The notes under the pieces were generated by a model. It had not been told where the DNA came from and did no database searches. It was given only the letters and a program-made list of their open reading frames with translations. A DNA stretch of 64,000 bases from Podospora bellae-mahoneyi. Lineage: Eukaryota; Ascomycota; Sordariomycetes; Sordariales; Podosporaceae. Shown here piece by piece: positions 46,662 through 55,728 of this stretch. The translations under genes were made by a program, and so were the position numbers. Within the stretch, counting starts at the first letter, position 1, and every line of letters starts with the position of its first letter. The stretch covers positions 1,426,001 to 1,490,000 of the forward strand of contig NC_085883.1 of assembly GCF_035222275.1 (NCBI RefSeq), read 5' to 3'.

Positions 46662-48724
46662 GTTGCCTTGAGGTCGATTAGGCGGGGCGGTCACCAAACC
46701 GACACGTTCTTGGTGGAGCACGCAGGTATCGTGAGTAGTCCCTCGTTCAGGCGCCTACAATCAACGGCCGCGAAGCTGAATTGATGAAGTGAAGAATTGT
46801 GTTGTGGACGAATGGACTCAAAGTAGGCTAGCCGAATCCTTCTGGTGCTGACTGATGGCGGCGGTCTTCAGGGGTCGGCTGGTTCCGCCGTACAGGCCAT
46901 CCGCTACATAACCGTTTAGCAAAAGAGCGTAGGAAAGCACTGATGTTGGGCGAGGAAAAAAAGGACGCTGTCTTGACCGACAGTCAGGAACATCGCGAAG
47001 CGCGACTGTGCGGCTTGAACCAACAAGGTCACCTCCAAACTGGGATCTGATCTGACCCTTGCAGCTTATGGGGGTTTAACGCTTGATCGTATTGGCTGGG
47101 TGGAAAAGGGGTCATCCTTCGCCCATGGCGTTAGGTACAAACGTTGAACTGGTAAAAGAAGAATGCCGAAAATGTCCATATTGGCGATTCTCTTAAGAGT
47201 CGTGACAGAGGCTTGTTCTCGCTTGCGCCAGGATGCGTAAATGCCCAGATATGAAGCTGGATGGAAATTGATCCTCTGCGCTTCATCAAGCTCACAAGCT
47301 CCACTGGACAAGTTTGTTGCTCCACCGCTGTGCCGCACGTAGTGAGGCAGTGCTCACCCAGACCCGTGATTTGCATTTGGTGATCAGAATCCCGCTTGTA
47401 ACCCTAACCCTTGACTATACTCTTCCAGCTTCTCAGGATGTGAAGGGACTTTCCCAAGGGTGACAGGACCTCAGAAGAGAAAAGTTAGGCATAACTACAG
47501 AATCAGCTGGTTATTGGCTTTATTAATTCGCTTTCCTTATGAGTGCTCCAAAACTGCATTGTTAGTAAGGGTTAGGGTTGACAGAAGCTCCTTAGCCCCT
47601 GAACAGATTCTCAACCACCAACAACTGGGCTTGATCCCGACAGATTCGGAGAAGGTGACAAATTTTGTCGACAATTCAGCGCTCCAGATCCTCTGAAGCC
47701 TGAAGTAAGATGATTTGTCTTGTAACTGGCCCCGGTTCCTCCCTCTTGATCGGGTTGACTCATTAGCATTAGGTAGAAGACTTGCCCTGATATCTGAGGT
47801 GTCTTACAGGCGTAGTGTAGTGATTTGTGTCGACGGCGAGCCTTGAAGATCGATTCGATTCGAGATAAGGCCAAGTGGATTCCCACATGGCTCTTGCAGT
47901 CTGACGCCCTTTCCACATCTGGCGGACCGTCGTCACTAGGTGCATGGTGGTGGGGACAATCGTTGTTTCCAGTACCTGACTCTATTACATGTCTCAACGC
48001 ATGTTGCTGATGTTGTGTGCCGCTGGATGGGACATGGACAGCTCATGGGAATATGCAATGAGGGTGCAACACAATATATCTCACATGCAGCAGCTGTTCA
48101 ACGGCTTCCAGGACAGGCGAGAAAGTCCCCTCCATTGACCGAGTGTTCCTCGAAATGGTAGTGGAGTGCGGGGCATCTCGATGTTTGACAGCTGCTGGGT
48201 GCCCCCCGCCAGTCGGCAACTCGGAGATCTGTCGACGGCCTGCCCCTCCTTCCCGAGCTTCGGCATCCGCAGAGAAAATCAACAGCGCGCCGGTTGGCTG
48301 GAGACGACGATGCGACGATGCCACTAGATGGCTAGCGCGGGGCTGTCATTTGTCAACCTTTTGACTGGACCACTGCTGATAAGCCCTGTTATCGCGCCGC
48401 TATTCCTCGATGTGGTGGTTGAACGACATGGCGGGGTTGAATGCCCGCGCGCCCACCCCTCCAGAACTCCTTATCATACCAAGACTCTGATTGACAAATC
48501 AGGCGTTTGCAATTCTTATCAATCATCATGGGACGACAGCGGCCGAAGCCGGGCAGGCAAGGAATGCGGGCAGCACGCCGTGGTGATGAAGATGGACAGA
48601 TGGGAGGCAAGAGAAAAGGGCTATATCTAAGACTGTCCCTCGTCTCACCAGGAAGTTGAGATCTCGATATCGACATAGCAACTCGAACACTTCTTCTTTC
48701 CTTAGTCTCGAAACAACCTTCACA
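46662..48724. other. Intergenic, divergent promoters
   Basis: About 2 kb between the start of the membrane protein (minus) and the amine oxidase (plus). Contains two telomere-like words in inverted orientation (listed separately) and no recognisable gene. GGCTATATCTAAG near 48618 may serve as the TATA region of the amine oxidase. Confidence 0.55.
47400..47579. repeat. Inverted pair of telomere-like words
   Basis: AACCCTAACCCTT at 47400-47412 and its exact complement AAGGGTTAGGGTT at 47567-47579 frame 154 bases. TTAGGG is the telomere unit of most filamentous fungi, and short copies in promoters can bind TTAGGG-repeat factors. Confidence 0.75.
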
Positions 48725-50846
48725 ATGGGCTCCATCGTCGCTAACCTCCCTCACCCCTTCGACCCTCTCTCTCTGGCCGAGATTGAGACGGCCATCAACA
48801 TCGTCAAGAAGGCTCACGGCCAAGTCTTCTTCAATGTCGTCTCTCTCCAGGAGCCTCGCAAGGCTGAGATGACAGCATGGCTCGCCAACCCCGAGACCGC
48901 CCCCCGCCCAAAGCGTTTTGCTGATGTTGTGGTGATCGCTCCCGGTGGAAAGGTCTACGATGGTCTCGTTGATCTTGCTGAGGCCAAGATCACCAAGTGG
49001 GATCTGTTGGATGGAGAGCAGCCTATTGTGAGATTTACCCCTGTGTGATGTTTCCTGACCTAGCCACTAATTTACATGCTAGATCACCATGGAGGAGCTC
49101 CAGCTGGTAGAGCACGTCGTCCGCAAGGACCCCAAGGTCATTGAACAGTGCATCATCAGCGGTGTTGCCCCAGAGGACATGCACAAGGTCTATTGCGACC
49201 CATGGACCATTGGCTACGATGAGCGGTTTGGCAACAAGGTGCGGTTGCAACAGGCACTCATGTACTACCGTCCAGACATCGACAACTGCCAGTACCAGTA
49301 CCCTCTTGACTTCTGCCCTATCTACGATGCCGACAAGGGTGAGATCATTGCCATCGATATCCCCAAGGTCCGCCGCCCACTCAGCAAGGCCCCGCCTATG
49401 GACTATCATCCTGCTGCGGTGGAGGCCCGTGGTGGTTACCGCACCGATCTGAAGCCCATCAACATCACCCAGCCGGAAGGTGTTTCGTTCAAGCTTACCG
49501 GCAGGGAGATTGAGTGGCAAAACTGGAAGTTCCACATCGGCTTCAACTACAGAGAAGGCATCGTGCTCAACAACATCACCTTCAACGACAAGGGCACCGT
49601 CCGCCCCATCTTCTACAGACTTTCTCTCGCCGAAATGGTCGTCCCATACGGTAACCCCGAGGCCCCCCACCACCGCAAGCACGCTCTTGACCAGGGTGAG
49701 TATGGTGCTGGCTACATGACCAACAGCCTGTCCCTTGGTTGCGACTGCAAGGGCTCCATTCACTACATGGATGCCGAGTTTCCCACCCGTGATGGTGGTC
49801 TTCGCACCATCAAGAATGCCATCTGCATTCACGAGGAGGATGCCGGCATCCTCTTCAAGCATAGCGACTTCCGTGACGATTCCGTCATCGTCACCCGTGG
49901 CCGCAAGCTGATCATCCAGCAAATCTTCACCGCCGCCAACTACGAGTACGTCGTCGCCTGGGTGTTCCACCAGGATGGCACCATTGCCCCTGAGATCAAG
50001 CTCACCGGTATCTTGAACACCTACGCTATGCTCGAGGACGAGGACACCAAGGGCTGGGGCACTCAAGTCTACCCCGGCGTCAACGCCCACAACCACCAGC
50101 ATCTCTTCTGCCTCCGCATCGACGCCAACATCGACGGTCCCAACAACACCGTCTTCGTCAACGACGCCGTCCCCAGCGAGGCCCCCGTCGGCAGCCCCGA
50201 GAACTTTTACGGCAACGGTTTCTACAACAAGCGCACCAAGCTCGTGACCGAGGGCGAGGCCATGACGGACTACAACGGCGCCACCTCCCGCACCTGGGAG
50301 ATCGCCAACACCAACAAGCTCAACCCCTACAGCAAGAAGCCCGTCAGCTACAAGTTGGTCAGCAGAGAGGTCCCCGGCCTCATGCCTAAGGAAGGCTCCC
50401 TGGTCTGGAAGCGCGCCGCCTTTGCCAGACATGCCATCCACGTCACCAAGTACCGCGACGACGAGCTCTGGCCCGCTGGAAAACACGTCCCCCAGACCTC
50501 TGGCGAGCCATCCCGTGGCATCACCGAGTGGATTGGTGACGGCACCACCTCCATCGACAACACCGACATTGTCCTCTGGCACACCTTTGGCGTGACCCAC
50601 TTCCCGTCCCCCGAGGACTTCCCCGTCATGCCTGCCGAGCCGATGATGCTTCTCCTCCGCCCTCGAAACTTCTTCGCCGGCAACCCGGTGATGGATGTTC
50701 CTCCCAGCTATGCCAGCACGCCGAGCCAGATTCTCACCGGCAAGCAGGGTGTTTTGGACGCTACTGACAAGCTTAGTACTCTTGCTTTTGCCAACGGCAA
50801 CGGCGCCAACTGCTGCAAGAGCAATGGTTTCAATGGCACTCACTAG
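48725..50846 (+). CDS. Copper amine oxidase (primary-amine oxidase)
   Basis: Exons 48725-49027 and 49083-50846 (55-base intron GTGAGA..GCTAG) give 688 residues. The enzyme oxidises primary amines to aldehyde, ammonia and hydrogen peroxide using copper and topaquinone. Seen: the topaquinone precursor Tyr388 in TAANYEYVVAW, catalytic base Asp304 in ALDQGEYGAGY, copper ligands His439 and His441 in NHQH, and His607 in GVTHFPSPEDFPVMP. No signal peptide is seen. The C terminus (NGTH) is not an SKL-type peroxisomal signal. It would let the fungus use amines as a nitrogen source. Codon use is strongly C-biased, consistent with high expression; this also creates a 602-codon antisense frame that I regard as an artefact. 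Intact. Confidence 0.95.
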
Positions 50847-51273
50847 GTTGACAATCGGGATAATGATGGCATGATATGGAAAGCATTCTTTGGATGAGGA
50901 GTTGTTTGTGTATTCTTCTGGCTTTTGTTCTTGGATACCTTGGTTATTTTTGTATTTTTAGTTTTCCCTTTTGGATACCTGTATAAGACAAGTATTATTC
51001 ACATTCTTTGAGGCACCTTGGACTCCGTGGACGATGTGGTATTCCTAATATTGCAAAAGCCTTTTATTAAACCAAATACCACGTGATGGTTGCTTCACTC
51101 TTTTTGTGAGACACATGGCTCGTGCTCTGTCCTGTCAACTGGGATCTCATCACACACACATTTAGTCGCGACATTTCAGGCATTGAGTGATGGCGACTCC
51201 CCCTTGCATTGCTCAGATTGCTAACCACTCGAAAATCAGCTCAAACAAAAATCTGCTACCCTTTTGATTCTCT
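50847..51273. other. Convergent intergenic region
   Basis: 3' flanks of the amine oxidase (plus) and the G1-like gene (minus). T-rich tract near 50940-50970. Nothing else recognised. Confidence 0.6.
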
Positions 51274-52131
51274 TCAAGAATCGCCTAGTTTTCCCTGTGT
51301 ACACATCATGCCGTCAGGAGTGATATCCGGCTTGTTCTGGAAGAACTCACAACGGAGCATGACAACCTCCCCCCACCCATCGTTGCTCCCCAGTAGATAC
51401 CACTTCTCCGTGGCAGGGCCCTTCCTCTCACCAGTATTCCACACCTGCGCATCCTCGGTTCCCCACTGCATATCCTTGAAGATCACGGTTCCAAATTCCC
51501 CGATGTGGTTGAAATCGCCCTTCTTGTCATCCACTATGATCTCCCCTGGGCGACGCTCCGCCACCCACGCGGCGAACGAACGACAGACGTCGTTGTGGTA
51601 GTTCCCGATCATGACCGTCTCGTGCTCGCCCGTCCGGCCATTTTTCCAATAGACCCACAAGTTCCTGCTGTCGAGCGTCTTGATCTTGAGGGTGACTTCG
51701 TCGCCGGGCTGAATGTCGAACCGCTTGCCGCGCTGCTCGTCGAGCCAGTGCACCGTTGCCACCTCGACGCCGCTGGCGTATGACGAATGAGACCAGGCGG
51801 CTATGTCGGCGGTGCCATCAGTCTTGATCTTCATGTCGATGCCAACGGCAGCGGAGGAGCCACAGTTGGCGCCCGTGCCGAGGTGGAGGACGAAGCTGAT
51901 GTTGGCCTTTTCACTGGTGGCCGGGGGAAAAAACTTGGGGACTACGACAACGCTCTGGAGGGCAGAGATGGGGCTGTCGGTGGTGGTGTTGATAGAGAGG
52001 CCGGTCCAGTACCAGCTGTAATCTGTCTGTCTGTCCTCTGCGCGGCGGGCGGGCTGAGAGACGATGCTGGCGTTGGTGATGGCAAAAATCAAGGAGAGAG
52101 CCCAGGCGGGCGTGATGAAGTCGAGCTTCAT
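51274..52131 (-). CDS. Secreted G1-like (concanavalin A-like fold) protein
   Basis: A single-exon gene of 285 residues with a signal peptide (MKLDFITPAWALSLIFAITNAS). The layout resembles peptidase G1: a Trp-rich strand YSWYWTGLSI, a VVVPKFFPP segment in place of the usual W-x-VP, AAVGID near 94-99, FDIQPGDEVTLKI, and AAWVAERRPGE, whose Glu192 aligns with the catalytic Glu. The Gln of the dyad, normally in a LLQTG-type segment after GIDG, is not present in the corresponding stretch (about 100-121). The protein may therefore be a non-proteolytic relative, for example a binding protein, or a divergent glycan-binding jelly-roll. Assignment to G1 is by motif reading only. TATATATA on the minus strand, about 135 bases upstream, is a likely TATA box. 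Confidence 0.7.
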   Translation of the reverse strand: MKLDFITPAWALSLIFAITNASIVSQPARRAEDRQTDYSWYWTGLSINTTTDSPISALQSVVVVPKFFPPATSEKANISFVLHLGTGANCGSSAAVGIDMKIKTDGTADIAAWSHSSYASGVEVATVHWLDEQRGKRFDIQPGDEVTLKIKTLDSRNLWVYWKNGRTGEHETVMIGNYHNDVCRSFAAWVAERRPGEIIVDDKKGDFNHIGEFGTVIFKDMQWGTEDAQVWNTGERKGPATEKWYLLGSNDGWGEVVMLRCEFFQNKPDITPDGMMCTQGKLGDS

Positions 52132-52264
52132 GGTGACTGTGCCGTGAATGAGGTCAAGATTGTTGTCGGTACAAAAATGCGTTGGTCAGTTGCTGGTGTT
52201 TCCACTTGGAGGTGTTGGTGGTAGGAAGAAGAAGAGTAAAGGGAAGAGTTCAAGAAGAGGGACT

Positions 52265-52272
52265 ATATATAC
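52265..52272 (-). promoter_or_regulatory. TATA box of G1-like gene
   Basis: TATATATA about 135 bases upstream of the ATG at 52131. The rest of 52132-52617 holds no recognisable gene. Confidence 0.5.
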
Positions 52273-52617
52273 ACCCCAGACAGTCCCATGATGTCCCTTC
52301 GGATGGTTCGTACCATTGGACTGCTCCTGAAAATATCAACAAAGATCTCGGTCACAAGGGGCACAGAGTATTCCCCATCTGAAGCAAGACCTGGGCGGAG
52401 ATTGATCACAAGCTCAAAAATGGAGCAGGATGGAATCAATCGAGCAGAAAAAGCTCCGCCAAATGATCACTGTGTAGTGGATATCATGATATCATTCGAA
52501 CTCTGCCAAACCGTCAGGTGGTCGAGAGGAGGTTTGAAAGGAAGGTACGATCTTCTTAACATGGGCCGAGTGCTCGGGTAGAGAAGGCATTTATCCAGGG
52601 GGAAGGAGCATTCAAGA

Positions 52618-53286
52618 TCAGGGTTTCACCGTCTTCAAGTCGAGGCAGTACCTTGACGTTGTGGCCAAGTCATTTGGCTCCCAGCGGCATAAGTTCAAAG
52701 GGGCTGATTTCAACAGCAGATACACATCATTGAATTCATAACCCAACTTGTTCCCACTTGGATTGAATGAATAAAGGCTTGGCATTTCCTGTGCTCTTAA
52801 AACTAATGTCTCCCTAATCTCTGCCACACGAACCCGGGTACTCCCTCTCATAATAACATATACGATGAACCAAGTCGTCGTTGTTCTCGCCGTCTTTTAA
52901 CCAGTCGCCCTTGGCATCTATCCAGCGATTCTAGTACTTTGTACCCTCGTCGGCATACGCGCCAAACTCAAGCCAGTAAATAGTCGAGTACGTCGATGCT
53001 AGTACTTTTGACCGTCGCTCCCCACCCATTTCATCATACTGAAGAAGAACTTCCCAAAGTGCGCAAGAATCTGGTGATTGGCCACATAATCCGGCCATTC
53101 CGTCACCAACCATCCTGCGTGCGCCTGGTACAACCCCTTACGGATCTTGCTGTGCGTGGTCTCGTATTTCTGCCCCGTCACATCCCACAAGTAGGTCCAC
53201 GCGGAGAAGGTAATGGGCGTGGCAAGGGAGATGCCAGAGACGAGACAGAGAATCGACAATGCCGTGTTGATGAAATGGAATCCCAT
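52618..53286 (-). pseudogene. Broken small secreted protein gene
   Basis: The first 95 codons (from ATG 53286) encode a signal peptide (MGFHFINTALSILCLVSGIS, cleavage near SLATP) and a Trp/His-rich mature part with LYQAHAGWLVTEWPDYVANH. Further downstream, protein-like stretches continue in other frames: YSTIYWLEFGAYADEGTKY, then RWIDAKGDWLKDGENNDDL, then LYSFNPSGNKLGYEFNDV, ending near 52618. At least three interruptions separate them, so this reads as a decayed gene of an original 200 or more residues. TATATA lies at about 53419-53424, roughly 135 bases before the start, so the short N-terminal product could still be expressed. The family is not recognised; nothing identifies it as an effector or enzyme. 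Confidence 0.5.
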
Positions 53287-53707
53287 TTTGACTGATTTTG
53301 CCGCGGGTATTGCGGTTTTGTTCCGCAACGCGCTTTGAACCTGGAAGGTTGGGTACAGCCCAGCTAAAAGCAGAAGGAAATAGAGGCAGGGCTGACTGGA
53401 ACAGGAAGAGAAGGTCATCTATATAGGTTTTTGACCAACAGAGTGAATCGGTTGGAGCATTGAGCCCCATTCTTTACGTGCTCCATGAAAAACCCGCTCG
53501 TTGAGTACTTGGGATGACTTGAGCAAGAAGGCTCTGAACCGTGGGAATTGGGGCTCCCTTAACCCAAATGACCGATCTGAAGCGGGATATTCCCACCGCA
53601 GGAACATGGCAAGAGCAACTCGCGAGTTGCGTGTAAGCCAAGCATCTATCCAGGCTGCTCCAAGTTTCTTTACTGCTCCCAAATACCTTACCACCAGTGA
53701 ATCCAAT

Positions 53708-54562
53708 CTAGTTACTCCATACCAACCCTTCCAGTCCCTGCTCCTCGTTCTCTTGTTCCTCCATACCCCAACCCTCCATAACAGTCAACCCCCACTCATC
53801 TCCATCCGCCCGCTCCCCAATAAGAAACTGATCACGCACCAACTTGTTAACCTTCTCCAAACCACCATCCCCCACCTCTCCCAGTCTCACCACCGCCTCC
53901 TCCAACCTCCTCACCCTCTCCCCTCCTGAACGCCAACCTCCTCATTCCCATTTCACTCCTCTTCACCCACCTCCTCTCCGTCTTTCGAAACATACCCATC
54001 CTCCTCTTAAACTCCTCAGCATTATCCATACACCCCTCACACTCCCTCCCGTTGAATCTAAAAAGCCCACACCCAGTACACCACTTCATTTCCTCCTTCT
54101 TGCTCTTCCACTCCTCATACGTCCCCCAAATCTCTCCCAATCCCGCAAAATCCTTAAAGTGACTCGGATGCCTTCGGCGCTTCACGCAACTCCGGCAGAA
54201 ATTATTATAGTCCCCAAGTGTAGTACCCCAGTCGGGACCAAAGGCCCTTGGCCTCCAGCACCCAGAGCAAGGAACACGGTCAAAGTGTGAGGTCGCCACC
54301 AGCGGAAAAACAGGCCGGTCAGCCGACACGCGCGGATTATAGCACCTGCGCCAGGTGGTGGCTTGCAACGAGTAGAGCGACGAACAAGCCAAGGCCGGGT
54401 CTGGAATCAAAAGGCGAAAGTACTTCGACACCCGGGACAGCGCCATCAACTCCTGGTAGGGCAGCAATGACAGTATCTTCTTGTGGAGAGGCAAGTCCAG
54501 TTTTTCAAAAACGGGGAGAGGAGCGGTTGGTTGGAGTAGGGAACCCAGCGGTCTGGGTGCAT
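53708..54562 (-). pseudogene. F-box protein with CxxC pairs, probably broken
   Basis: From ATG 54562 (MHPDRWVPYSNQPLL) the frame must shift by one base near 54520 to reach the F-box VFEKLDLPLHKKILSLLPYQELM and VSKYF. The middle frame carries four Cys pairs (CSGC, CRSC, CTGC, CEGC), a likely zinc-binding region, with WGTYEEWKSKKEEMKWC between them. A second shift near 53925, within a G-rich run, would join it to a coiled-coil-like C terminus (VRRLEEAVVRLGEV, GLEKVNKLVRDQF) ending at 53708. Intact homologs would act as SCF ubiquitin-ligase adaptors. Both shifts are single-base and next to homopolymers, so either recent decay or consensus error could explain them. A similar broken F-box gene lies immediately upstream. 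Confidence 0.6.
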
Positions 54563-54733
54563 GGCTATGGTATTGAAAGGGGGACAGATGATCCAAGTGT
54601 GAGGGGTGGGTTTTTGTCTGGTGCTGGGGGATAGGCGGTGGGGGGGTGGTGATGATGGTTGAGGGGGTGATTGCGCCACAGGAGGGAGGAGCGACCCAGT
54701 CCCGTTCTTGATGGCCTCTTTTGCTTTCCTGAG

Positions 54734-55230
54734 CTATTCATATTGTTGGTCGTACTCGGCGAGGGTGTTAATGTAGGGGCCCTGGTCAATTGGCTGTCTA
54801 TGGGCATAGCGGCAACGTTGGCTCTTGAGCCTCCACCTCTCGCATCGAAGGCAGAGATACCACATTAGACCCTCTCTGGGGGCGCCGGTTCCCGGGGGGA
54901 GGAGCTTGTGTGTGATAAAACGATCGCAGCATACCTTTTGCTTCTTGCCGTTGAGATCTTGACCGTATTTTCCTTTGGGACCGGTACGACGAGTGTCAAT
55001 GATGGACATTCTCGCGTAGAGCTGGGCACGGTAGCGTGTAAACCTCTCGACTTCGAGACAGAAGTTGATTTTGGAAGAGTTGGGAAGTAAGGTATCAGGG
55101 TCGAGAGAGCAGTGGAAAGCCTGGCAGGTCTGCTTGAGGTGCAGGAGATCACATAGTCGAGATGGGTTGCTAGTTGAAAGGGGATATCGAGAGGTAAAGT
55201 CGTTAGAGTGGATGATGCTGTGTCGGGCAA
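54734..55230 (-). pseudogene. Second F-box protein, probably broken
   Basis: The upstream frame (from about 55230, no in-frame ATG there) carries the first F-box helix TLPLDIPFQLATHLDY. A one-base loss near 55150 separates it from DLLHLKQTCQAFHCSLDPDTLLP in another frame. That frame continues through YRAQLYARMSIIDTRR, CCDRFITHKLLPPG, and CLRCERWRLKSQRC to the stop at 54734. Total about 165 residues, with Cys pairs after the F-box as in the neighbour at 53708-54562, so the two are probably tandem paralogs. The start codon is unclear. Confidence 0.55.
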
Positions 55231-55728
55231 GGACAGAGGTGTGCGTTACGCCATGGGTGATGACAGTCGAGGGTGACGAGGAACGGGGAAAACAGCAACA
55301 ACTGGAAAAAAAATAAGTGCCCTCGTGCGGGTTGGAGAGCTGGTTCTTCTCACCGCTACAAATATGACCCCACTCTAGATACCTACTGGTTTACAAAGTG
55401 AGGGTTGCTTCTGGTATATATTGCGGAGACGGTCTTGTTATCTCAGGAAGGTCAATTCAACAACGCTAGTCGTTAGGTAACACATCAAATTGTGCCGAGT
55501 CACCCCACCAGTGCTTGGGACTTGAGAGCGAACCGGCCCTGGCTTTGCTGGCCCAGTCACTTCCTCTCGTCCCTCCCCCACAATCTCGGGATGCAGGCGA
55601 TGGGCAGCAAGCATACCTGGCTAACCCAATGGAGGAACGAGGTAAATACATCTCAATGATACCTAAAAATTAGCAAAGTTTTAGGTAGTATAAAGACAAG
55701 CAACACAACGCTGGACATCTATTTCAAC
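55231..55728. other. Intergenic
   Basis: Upstream of the second F-box gene and downstream of the Zn2Cys6 regulator. No feature recognised. Confidence 0.55.

Noticed and set aside
49035-50843. 602-codon open frame antisense to the copper amine oxidase
   Set aside because: The product is Gly/Val/Ala/Asp-rich without any domain, as expected when a strongly C-ending codon bias removes stops from one antisense frame. It mirrors the amine oxidase exon almost exactly.
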